A stretch of 6,687 nucleotides of DNA from Candidatus Heimdallarchaeota archaeon (lineage in GTDB: Archaea; Asgardarchaeota; Heimdallarchaeia; JABLTI01), in assembly GCA_023128635.1 (NCBI GenBank), contig JAGMDP010000224.1, positions 1 through 6,687 on the forward strand. The letters run 5' to 3'. Under the pieces are notes generated by a model, which saw only the letters and a program-made list of their open reading frames with translations, was not told where the DNA came from and ran no database searches. Below are positions 1 to 5,289 of this stretch, one piece after another. The translations under genes were made by a program, and so were the position numbers. Each line of letters starts with the position of its first letter. Positions within the stretch are counted from its first letter, which is position 1.

Positions 1-308
1 TCTGGGTCTGCACCGCCACCACTAAGACCGACATAACAAATGTCGAAATCTCGGAAGGCGATCAACTCGCCTACAAATGTGGGCCAGTCCTGTACAATAA
101 CATCTATGTTAATACCAATTCTTGCACAGTGTTGTTTGAGGAAGTTTCCATAATCTGGTCTTACTCCTCCACCATTTGTCTTGAAAACTAGTGTGAAAAA
201 TGGATCAATAGCGTCAGTCTTTGTTGGATTGACAGCCATAGCACTAGCCACAAAGAGTGTCATTATGACACCGACAAGAAGGGTAGTTTTAACTTTGTTC
301 ACTTTCAT
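1..308 (-). CDS. ABC transporter solute-binding protein, family 5 type (N-terminal part)
   Basis: This is the first 102 codons of a secreted solute-binding protein; the rest lies beyond the left edge. The start ATG (306-308) is followed by a Sec signal peptide: a basic start (MKVNKVK), a hydrophobic core (TTLLVGVIMTLFVA) and a likely cleavage site after SAMA, near residue 25. The mature part reads DPFFTLVFKTNGGG, then a WPTFVGELIAF stretch and FDICYVGLSGGGADP. These resemble the lobe I segments of oligopeptide/nickel-type (SBP_bac_5) binding proteins, where a short strand precedes a G-rich 'GGADPD' turn. Family members sit outside the membrane and deliver peptides or other solutes to an ABC permease, but no permease gene is in view and the ligand cannot be told. 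Codon use is more G+C-rich than in the neighbouring genes, which may reflect high expression. The start is supported by the GGTGAT ribosome site six bases upstream. Confidence 0.82.
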   Translation of the reverse strand, partial: MKVNKVKTTLLVGVIMTLFVASAMAVNPTKTDAIDPFFTLVFKTNGGGVRPDYGNFLKQHCARIGINIDVIVQDWPTFVGELIAFRDFDICYVGLSGGGADP

Positions 309-314
309 CGGGTG

Positions 315-320
315 ATCACC
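315..320 (-). promoter_or_regulatory. Shine-Dalgarno site of the solute-binding protein gene
   Basis: Read on the minus strand this is GGTGAT, six bases before the ATG at 308. It matches the archaeal anti-SD (UCACC core). It lies within the perfect 10-bp palindrome GGTGATCACC (311-320). It also contains the TGA stop of a possible 18-codon leader ORF (372-316). Confidence 0.6.
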
Positions 321-353
321 AAAAATTTTGGTTCAACCTAATAATTTTGGTTC
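319..353 (-). repeat. A/T palindrome plus direct repeat in the leader of the solute-binding gene
   Basis: CCAAAAATTTTGG (319-331) is a perfect palindrome with one central base. The 11-mer AATTTTGGTTC occurs twice in direct orientation, at 324-334 and 343-353, 19 bp apart. Both lie between the ribosome site of the solute-binding gene and the stronger dyads further upstream. They could be operator half-sites or part of a structured 5' leader; the sequence alone does not decide. Confidence 0.45.
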
Positions 354-374
354 TATGATCCTTCTGAATCATAG
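353..374 (-). repeat. 7-bp inverted repeat (hairpin) in leader
   Basis: CTATGAT (353-359) and ATCATAG (368-374) are exact reverse complements around an 8-base loop. In the minus-strand transcript this would be a stem-loop about 45 bases before the start codon of the solute-binding gene. It is one member of the dyad cluster that continues to position 416. Confidence 0.5.
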
Positions 375-377
375 GCT

Positions 378-416
378 CTAAACCTTAAAGGTTTAGATGC
401 TAAACTAATTAGTTTA
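378..416 (-). promoter_or_regulatory. Three interlocking dyads upstream of the solute-binding gene
   Basis: CTAAACCTT-A-AAGGTTTAG (378-396) is a perfect 19-base dyad. TAAACTAATTAGTTTA (401-416) is a perfect 16-base palindrome. The inner arms of these two also pair with each other: GTTTAG (391-396), ATG, CTAAAC (400-405). The three dyad centres, about 387, 398 and 408.5, are one DNA helical turn apart. This fits either tandem operator sites on one DNA face or an RNA leader with mutually exclusive stems. The nearest downstream gene in the right orientation is the solute-binding protein, so control of transporter expression is the likely role. The regulator is unknown. Confidence 0.55.
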
Positions 417-488
417 CATTGCCCCTTAAAAAAGTTTTGTCAGCAAAAATAATTCAAAATTCGACAAATAATTCGAATTTGCAATTTG

Positions 489-507
489 CTTATATATTAT
501 TTATAAG
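489..507. promoter_or_regulatory. TATA-rich element, possible divergent promoter
   Basis: This 19-base A/T stretch has inverted arms CTTATA (489-494) and TATAAG (502-507), so it reads as a TATA box on both strands. On the minus strand initiation about 25 bases away would give a long (about 160-base) leader for the solute-binding gene, carrying all the dyads. On the plus strand it could serve the small gene at 656. A weaker minus-strand alternative is the CTTTTTTAAG at 425-434, which would place the dyads at the transcription start instead. Confidence 0.35.
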
Positions 508-655
508 GCTTACGGGATTTAATTATTATGAGTTAATAAAGATTTTATGATATGGTTAAAGTGATGTTTGTGGAGTAGTTTTCCCGAGTTTATCATGAAT
601 AAAATAATTAAATGGTGAAAATTACTGTTTCTAAGAAGAAAAGGATTATATCGAA

Positions 656-910
656 ATGAATGCAAATCACAATGATTTTTCCGGAAGATTTTTTGTGAAA
701 CGATTGACTCGTAAAGCTAAAAGAATGAGTAACACTGATCTTCGTGAAGCTCTTTGGGATATAAGAAAGAAAAGTGAAGAACAGGGGAGTATTACTGGAG
801 GTAATCGAAATAGATTACTAAAAATAGAAGGTATTTATTCAGAAGAATTAAAGAGAAGGGAATTATTGGAGTGGGCTCTAAAAACTGGTAGGAAGGATTC
901 TTCTAAGTAA
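656..910 (+). CDS. Small basic protein of unknown function (84 aa)
   Basis: I do not recognise this gene. It encodes 84 residues, rich in Lys, Arg and Glu, with no Cys, no signal peptide and no membrane segment. Residues 15-42 (KRLTRKAKRM...LREALWDIRKKSEEQG) and 50-77 look like two charged helices joined by a GSITGGN turn near residues 45-50, so a small helical hairpin that binds nucleic acid or a partner protein is conceivable, but this is inference. The ATG at 656 is the only Met start available after an in-frame TAA at 632. The ribosome site is weak (AGGA about ten bases upstream). A 15-codon ORF (612-659) ends across this start in an ATGA overlap. The gene converges on the membrane protein gene with only 14 bases between their stops. 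Confidence 0.6.
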   Translation: MNANHNDFSGRFFVKRLTRKAKRMSNTDLREALWDIRKKSEEQGSITGGNRNRLLKIEGIYSEELKRRELLEWALKTGRKDSSK

Positions 911-924
911 AAAAAATCCATTCA

Positions 925-1650
925 TTATGTATCTTGTATTTCTTCCTCTGGATTTTCTGGTGGAACACTTTTTGCAATTGGAGTGTTTGTTTGGAATAAT
1001 TTATCAGCCATGCCTTCCCATCCTGGGCAGGAATTAAAATCAGCATGCCATTCGCATTCATCGCATGTTCGTTCCATGTCTTTTCCCCTATGTAGACTCA
1101 AGTATGTCATTCCGCCAATAACAATCAGAGCTGCGCCTATTTTGAATCCCCAATGTTGAGAGAGTATAATTATCACTAAGAAACCAGTCCATGCCCCTCT
1201 TGAGAATTTCGCTATATCTTTAATGAAAATAGAATAGCGACCTAACCACCTTGCACCAAATGTTAAGATACCAAATCCTATAACAAACCACCAAAGATTA
1301 TCCATAATAGATATTGCTTCAAGTAAGAAAAACTCACGAGCAGCTTCCCAAAAAATGAAAATTGATACCAAAGCATAGAGTGGAGGATAGCTCAGAAAAC
1401 ACCCTCTACATAGTCTTAGCTTCCCTATTTTGAAAACATGTGGATCAAAAACTTCACAGAAAGGATGATGTGAAAGCATTAACAGAATTGCTTCCCAAGA
1501 AAATATGGCTCTGAAAATTTGTCGCAAAGTTGCGAGAGTTTTATTCTCCTTCTTCTTTGAAGTTTGTTCCAATTCATGCGGTTTTAGCTCAATTACTGTA
1601 GATGAAGCTGGATCCTCTGTTTTTAATTTGTTGTTGTCTGAAGCATTCAT
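925..1650 (-). CDS. Cys-rich multi-pass membrane protein, DUF2085-like
   Basis: 241 residues. A hydrophilic N-terminus of about 45 residues is followed by a hydrophobic core. Probable membrane segments lie near residues 48-60, 87-103, 113-133 and 154-185, with a hydrophilic C-terminus. Residues 60-90 carry a histidine/cysteine signature: SHHPFC (H61, H62, C65), H71, then LCRGCF (C81, C84). This resembles the conserved 'CH..-CxRCxG' region of archaeal and bacterial DUF2085 membrane proteins, whose function is unknown. The C-terminal tail adds a second cluster, C196-x2-C199-x8-C208, beside His189 and His202, which could bind zinc or another metal. The start ATG (1648-1650) has GGTG about 12 bases upstream. 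The gene is divergent from cofD and convergent with the 84-residue gene. The family assignment is by motif resemblance only. Confidence 0.72.
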   Translation of the reverse strand: MNASDNNKLKTEDPASSTVIELKPHELEQTSKKKENKTLATLRQIFRAIFSWEAILLMLSHHPFCEVFDPHVFKIGKLRLCRGCFLSYPPLYALVSIFIFWEAAREFFLLEAISIMDNLWWFVIGFGILTFGARWLGRYSIFIKDIAKFSRGAWTGFLVIIILSQHWGFKIGAALIVIGGMTYLSLHRGKDMERTCDECEWHADFNSCPGWEGMADKLFQTNTPIAKSVPPENPEEEIQDT

Positions 1651-1734
1651 TTATATTCCACACCAAACTAGAGAGCGTTATTACTTTACTTCTTGACATT
1701 TGTCTTCGATGTGATTAATAACTTTTAAGATGAA

Positions 1735-1743
1735 TTTAAAATA
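1735..1743 (+). promoter_or_regulatory. TATA box of cofD
   Basis: TTTAAAATA is centred about 30 bases before the cofD ATG at 1770. At the usual archaeal distance (about 25 bases) transcription would begin at or just before the start codon, so the mRNA is probably leaderless or nearly so. The 119-base divergent space to the minus-strand membrane gene holds no other clear signal. Confidence 0.5.
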
Positions 1744-1769
1744 AATGGGGAGTATCATTATTTGGATGT

Positions 1770-2732
1770 ATGGAAATGGTTAGGACCCCGCAAGTAACTC
1801 TAACTTTACTATCTGGTGGAACAGGAACGCCTAAGCTTTTACTTGGTGTTAGAGAATTACTTGATGACAAATTGTTAACGATAATTGGAAATACCGGGGA
1901 TGATGATGTTTTTTATGGTTTATTAGTCTCACCTGATATTGATTCCCTAATTTATTTATTTTCAAATCAGCTGGACTTGAAGAAATTTTGGGGAGTGGAA
2001 GATGAAACATACGAGACTTTACAACAATTAGATATGATGAAAGAACCAACTTGGTTCCGATTAGGAGACAAAGATTTAGCACTTCACTTAACGAGAAGTA
2101 GATTATTATCAAGTGGTTATACATTGACAGAAGCAATTACTGAGATCTGTGCAAAGTTAGAGATTACAGCTAGAATTATTCCAATGACTGATGAATCAGT
2201 AAAAACAATAATTTTGAATGAAAAAAATGAGAGATTTTCATTTCAAGAATACACTGTGAAATTTAGAGAGAAAATTCCAGTAAAAGCAATTCATTATGAA
2301 GGAAGTCAAAACGCCAAGGCAACTTTGGAAGCAATTAATGCAATAAGAAATGCTACTGCAATTATTCTAGGTCCAAGCAATCCGATTACTAGTGTTGGTC
2401 CAATGTTAGCTCTTCCAAAGATTAAGAACGCATTAATTAAATCCAAAGCAAAGGTAATTGCAGTATCTCCGCTTGATAGTGGAAAAGCATTTAGTGGCCC
2501 TGCTGCCCGTTTATTGAAAGAATTGGGTTATGAAGCATCATCGCTTGGTATAGCAGAATTATACAAAGAATTCTTGGATGTTTTTGTAATTAGTTCAAAT
2601 GACTCTAAACTTAGAGATAGTATTCAAGATTTAGGAATAAAAGTAATTTCTACCAATATTTCTTTGAAGACAAAAATTGAACAGATAAATTTAGCTAAAA
2701 TCATTCTAGAAGAAGCTGGTATTGCTTTTTAG
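1770..2732 (+). CDS. cofD: 2-phospho-L-lactate transferase (CofD), coenzyme F420 biosynthesis
   Basis: CofD (EC 2.7.8.28) joins the phospho-lactate moiety of lactyl-2-diphospho-5'-guanosine to the deazaflavin Fo, giving F420-0; it is cytosolic. The 320 residues match the usual family length. Family signatures appear in order: LLSGGTGTPKLLLG (residues 13-26, nucleotide/Fo-binding loop), IIGNTGDDDVFYGLLVSPDID (38-58, the conserved NTGDD and PDID), RLGDKDLALHLTR (97-109), ILGPSNPITSVGPMLALP (199-216) and AVSPLDSGKAFSGPAARLL (231-249). The usual 'SPI.GGKA.KGPA' appears here as SPLDSGKAFSGPA, a mild departure. Met1 (1770) and Met3 (1776) are both possible starts; GGAT at 1764-1767 is better spaced for Met3, while the TATA position suits either. 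No other F420 gene (cofC, cofE, cofG/H) is in view. It ends 14 bases from the convergent radical SAM gene. Confidence 0.95.
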   Translation: MEMVRTPQVTLTLLSGGTGTPKLLLGVRELLDDKLLTIIGNTGDDDVFYGLLVSPDIDSLIYLFSNQLDLKKFWGVEDETYETLQQLDMMKEPTWFRLGDKDLALHLTRSRLLSSGYTLTEAITEICAKLEITARIIPMTDESVKTIILNEKNERFSFQEYTVKFREKIPVKAIHYEGSQNAKATLEAINAIRNATAIILGPSNPITSVGPMLALPKIKNALIKSKAKVIAVSPLDSGKAFSGPAARLLKELGYEASSLGIAELYKEFLDVFVISSNDSKLRDSIQDLGIKVISTNISLKTKIEQINLAKIILEEAGIAF

Positions 2733-2746
2733 TGGAAAAATATTTC

Positions 2747-3844
2747 TTAAGGTATTATTTCACACCCATTATTGAATCCCGGATAATCAAATTCAGATTT
2801 TGTTATAATACCTTTTTTAATTAATAATTGAACATCGTCTTTAATGGCCTCGAGCTCTGAGACCATATGCTTAACCGTTCCACAGACTTTCTGGAATAAT
2901 TCTGCTCCCCATAGTTTTGTCTGATTAATAAATAAACAACGACCGCCACATAATCCAAATATGTTACACGAGGGACAAGGTTCTGTTACTTTCATAGAAT
3001 TTCTTATCGATTTAGGAGTACTAGTTTGAATATCACCAACTATTGAGAAATCAAATTCAGGAGAGATAGGACAAACGGAAATTGATCCATTAGGATTAAT
3101 TGCAAAAGAATCAAGACCGGCTCCACAACGCAAAGGACTAGAAGAATCATCAAGAATAGATTTCATCACAGGAATAAAAGGAACAAGACCAGTCACTTTT
3201 CCTTCCTGCATATTCTCTAACCACCATTGAACAAGTTGCGTAATTCCAGGATTATAGGAATTATTTACCCAATGATTGAAATCCTTCCATCTTGCTTTTG
3301 AATCATCATCCCACTGGCTATCTATTTGCCAATGGATATGATTAAAACCTGGTGATTGTAAGTTTGCTAAATGAGTTACTTCCTTGTAAATATCTGCTAC
3401 TTCAGAAATCGCCATCCTCGCTATTAAGTCCCCTGTAAAACCATTTCTTCTTGCTAGTTTAACGTTTTCCAAAACTTTTGAATAAACTCCTTCTCCGCGA
3501 TTAGCATCATTTATTTCTTCGCGACCATCTATTGATGCAAGTATAGAACTTAAACGTGCAAGATACTTTGGTTTCAATTTATGAAGATTTATCATATTTG
3601 TTTGTATAGACCATTGTTTAACTTCTGGTAGTTCATCCATGATTTTTTCGAGCAAAGATATTCTGATTAATGGTTCACCCCCATAGAATTGAATAGTAGT
3701 TTCACTATCATCTTGTTGCAGAAAGTTCCTCAAACTCTCTATAGAATAGTTCACATCAATAGGAGGGAGTTCAAATGCAGCGTCTTCCCCACAATACTTG
3801 CATTTCAGATTACAAGCACGGGTCAGTATTAGAAAGTAATTCAT
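2747..3844 (-). CDS. Radical SAM/SPASM enzyme, probably peptide-modifying (AF1577-like)
   Basis: 365 residues. The radical SAM [4Fe-4S] motif is C11-x3-C15-x2-C18 in TRACNLKCKYCGE, followed by the SAM-binding GGEP at 55-58 and ASIDG at 103-107. The C-terminal half carries a full seven-Cys SPASM pattern: C240-x12-G253-x4-C258, then C290-x2-C293-x5-C299-x3-C303, then C321. This predicts two auxiliary iron-sulfur clusters. SPASM proteins mature peptides (thioether links, other residue changes) or activate enzymes such as sulfatases. The start right at the Cys motif (MNYFLILTRACNLKC) and the tail FNNGCEIIP recall the archaeal AF1577-type family labelled 'putative peptide-modifying'; that subfamily call is from memory. 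No precursor peptide gene is visible nearby, so the substrate is unknown. The gene lies 41 bases after the membrane protein gene on the same strand, probably in one transcript. Its ribosome site is weak (GGGA about 11 bases upstream). Confidence 0.9.
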   Translation of the reverse strand: MNYFLILTRACNLKCKYCGEDAAFELPPIDVNYSIESLRNFLQQDDSETTIQFYGGEPLIRISLLEKIMDELPEVKQWSIQTNMINLHKLKPKYLARLSSILASIDGREEINDANRGEGVYSKVLENVKLARRNGFTGDLIARMAISEVADIYKEVTHLANLQSPGFNHIHWQIDSQWDDDSKARWKDFNHWVNNSYNPGITQLVQWWLENMQEGKVTGLVPFIPVMKSILDDSSSPLRCGAGLDSFAINPNGSISVCPISPEFDFSIVGDIQTSTPKSIRNSMKVTEPCPSCNIFGLCGGRCLFINQTKLWGAELFQKVCGTVKHMVSELEAIKDDVQLLIKKGIITKSEFDYPGFNNGCEIIP

Positions 3845-3885
3845 AGTTTATTCCCACTAAATCATTGATCGTTAAAAGGAAAATG

Positions 3886-4359
3886 CTATTCCATCAGCTT
3901 CTCAATTCTACTTTTATCATTTGTTTTTTCGTCAAGGAGTGTTTCATATAATTCCATTTCGCCTCTATCTCTCTTCAAGTATCGATAATAAATTCCGCTA
4001 AGAGCTGCTCCAGAGGGGACACCAACAACTCCACAAAGCATAAACGAAGATAAGACCATCAGAAAGAGCATAGTTACAGCATTTTGCTGTGTAAATACAC
4101 TATGATAATACCATAATATAGGCATAGATATGGCTGCTTGAATTAAACTCCCAGGAATACCTACAATTAGCCCGTCATAGAAACAGCTAATTATTGGTCT
4201 CTTTCTCATATATCCTACGTATAAACCACCAGCAACTCCTGCAAAAAGCAATGAAGGTAAAATCAAATACAGGGCTTCAGGTGAAATTAGAAATATCAAA
4301 GAAGAAACTGCTACGATAAGTATTCCAATAAAGAAAGTTTTGGCTTTCAAGAAGATCAT
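3886..4359 (-). CDS. Small four-helix membrane protein of unknown function
   Basis: 157 residues with about four hydrophobic segments (near 6-26, 31-50, 62-84 and 96-126) and a charged cytosolic tail (residues 128-157, YLKRDRGEMELYETLLDEKTNDKSR in part). Glycine-rich helix turns (FAGVAGGLYVGYM, DGLIVGIPGS, GVVGVPSGAALSG) resemble small archaeal glycine-zipper membrane proteins such as DUF5518, but I cannot assign a family firmly. It has a strong GAAAGGA ribosome site almost touching the ATG. It is the upstream gene of a likely two-gene transcript with the radical SAM/SPASM enzyme, so a role as its membrane partner or as an exporter or receptor of its product is possible but unproven. No transport or peptidase motif is visible. 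Confidence 0.7.
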   Translation of the reverse strand: MIFLKAKTFFIGILIVAVSSLIFLISPEALYLILPSLLFAGVAGGLYVGYMRKRPIISCFYDGLIVGIPGSLIQAAISMPILWYYHSVFTQQNAVTMLFLMVLSSFMLCGVVGVPSGAALSGIYYRYLKRDRGEMELYETLLDEKTNDKSRIEKLME

Positions 4360-4393
4360 TCCTTTCTTGCTTATTGTTTCATGTATTATTTTT

Positions 4394-4432
4394 TGAATTT
4401 AAATACTCGTGTATCTCTTCTATAACATATAA
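4394..4432 (-). promoter_or_regulatory. Promoter region of the membrane protein / radical SAM unit
   Basis: Two TATA-like boxes lie on the minus strand: ATTTTATATG within 4424-4433, and GTATTTAAATTC at 4395-4406. The nearer one would give a leader of about 15 bases carrying the GAAAGGA ribosome site; the farther one about 40 bases. Which is used cannot be told. Confidence 0.4.
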
Positions 4433-4682
4433 AATTGGAAATCACTTAATGTGCTACTTCATTTTCTAAACAAAAATTAAGGTTATGAGAGAAATTTAAC
4501 ATTAAATAAGGCATGTTCTTTTACTTAGTAAAGAAGAATGTTTTTCTTTAATATTTGGTTTATTATCCTTAGAAGATGAATTATTCATTTGAGTTAACTC
4601 CAAAAGTAAAACAAAAAGATTATATATATCGTATGAGCTTCATTAACTTGGAGAGTTAGTATTCAAAACGTAGTGGAGGTAA
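4407..4682. other. Divergent intergenic region with weak A/T hairpins
   Basis: The space between the divergent membrane protein and winged-helix genes (4360-4774) is 415 bases and very A/T-rich. Besides the promoters it holds a weak stem TAAAGAA/TTCTTTA (4529-4535 with 4544-4550) and a perfect odd palindrome ATGAAT-T-ATTCAT (4576-4588). The latter is a possible binding site for a dimeric regulator, perhaps the winged-helix protein itself. I translated short ORFs on both strands, looking for a precursor peptide for the radical SAM enzyme, and found none with a convincing leader or core. Confidence 0.35.
4619..4630 (+). promoter_or_regulatory. TATA box of the winged-helix transcript
   Basis: ATTATATATATC follows an A-rich BRE-like stretch (ACAAAAAG). 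Initiation would fall near 4650. That would put the GGAGGT at 4675-4680 and the leader ORF at 4683 in the transcript. A second candidate, CTTTATAAAC at 4695-4704, would instead start transcription near 4728 and skip the leader ORF. Confidence 0.4.
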
Positions 4683-4778
4683 GTGAAGCGGAAGCTTTAT
4701 AAACAAAAATCAAAAAACAAAAGCTCAAACAATAATTCAAAATGTCCAAAAAGAATAGAAGGCTGTGAAAAAAAATGA
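4683..4778 (+). CDS. Possible 31-aa Lys-rich leader peptide coupled to the winged-helix gene
   Basis: A GTG-started ORF of 31 codons with ten lysines and two cysteines (C21, C28). It directly follows GGAGGT (4675-4680), the best Shine-Dalgarno match in this region, although the two-base gap to GTG is shorter than usual. Its TGA overlaps the ATG of the winged-helix gene (ATGA, 4775-4778). That gene has no clear ribosome site of its own, so translational coupling is plausible. A chance ORF in A-rich DNA cannot be excluded. Confidence 0.25.
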   Translation: MKRKLYKQKSKNKSSNNNSKCPKRIEGCEKK

Positions 4779-5221
4779 TCACTGAACTATTAAACAGCTC
4801 AATAAAAGATCGAGAAGCAAGAATTAGACTCTCTGTGGAAAAGAAAAAGGGAACACGAGGTCGAAAGAGAAGTAAAAAGACAATTAGAGTACAAGAACTT
4901 ATACTTGATACATTATTTGTTAGTTGTCGATTAATGAGATCCTCCGAAATTAGAATAGCAGTAGGGAAACGCGTAAAGGGATTGAGTAATTATTTATTCT
5001 TTTCAGCTCTTAGAGATTTACAAACAAGAGGAGACATTGTAAAGCGCAAAAACCTGTTGAACATGAAATATACTTTTTATGCGCTCTCAGATACTGAGAA
5101 ACAAAAAAGAAAAGCATTTAGTTACCCAACAACACAAATCAGCAATTACAATTATCACTATATGACAACCCTTCCATACTCCATAGAGGCAGTATTACTA
5201 TTGCCAAGATTCTTCTGGTAA
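4775..5221 (+). CDS. Winged-helix DNA-binding protein, putative transcription regulator
   Basis: 148 residues. A charged N-terminus (1-35) ends in a strongly basic tract KKKGTRGRKRSKK (23-35), whose RGR core resembles an AT-hook. Residues 38-105 fit a winged helix-turn-helix: helix 1 VQELILDTLF (39-48), helix 2 MRSSEIRIAVGKRV (54-67), recognition helix YLFFSALRDLQTRG (73-86), then the strand-turn-strand wing DIVKRKNLLNMKYTFYALS (87-105). The C-terminal 40 residues (YPTTQISNYNYHYM...RFFW) are aromatic-rich and not recognised. No ligand domain or metal site is evident. The gene is divergent from the membrane protein/radical SAM unit and could control it or itself. It lacks an evident ribosome site and overlaps a possible leader ORF. 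It ends in a strong terminator. Specific function and target are unknown. Confidence 0.65.
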   Translation: MITELLNSSIKDREARIRLSVEKKKGTRGRKRSKKTIRVQELILDTLFVSCRLMRSSEIRIAVGKRVKGLSNYLFFSALRDLQTRGDIVKRKNLLNMKYTFYALSDTEKQKRKAFSYPTTQISNYNYHYMTTLPYSIEAVLLLPRFFW

Positions 5222-5244
5222 ATAGTAGGACAACCGTCAAGAAG

Positions 5245-5275
5245 GGCTGCACTTTTGTGCAGCCATTTTTTATTT
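5245..5275 (+). terminator. Hairpin-plus-T-run terminator of the winged-helix gene
   Basis: GGCTGCAC (5245-5252) and GTGCAGCC (5257-5264) form a perfect 8-bp, G+C-rich stem with a TTTT loop, followed after one A by six T and then ATTT. It starts 24 bases after the stop codon. This has the shape of a bacterial intrinsic terminator. Archaea usually stop at T-runs alone, so the hairpin is noteworthy. On the opposite strand there is no T-run, so it is directional for the plus-strand gene. Confidence 0.85.
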
Positions 5276-5289
5276 CGAACGTAGGGAAA

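Noticed and set aside
309..655. CRISPR array or transposon end, because of the many inverted repeats
   Set aside because: The dyads differ in sequence, there are no regularly spaced identical repeats, and no transposase or target duplication is present.
1505..1696. Plus-strand 63-codon ORF within the 5' part of the DUF2085-like gene
   Set aside because: It overlaps a well-supported membrane protein on the other strand and has no recognisable motif or ribosome site.
1849..2136. Minus-strand 95-codon ORF inside cofD
   Set aside because: It lies fully within the conserved CofD coding region and its composition looks like reverse translation of that gene.
4446..4514. Minus-strand 22-codon ORF (MPYLMLNFSH...) considered as a precursor peptide for the radical SAM enzyme
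   Set aside because: No ribosome site, a single Cys, no leader/core division, and no sign of conservation can be seen.
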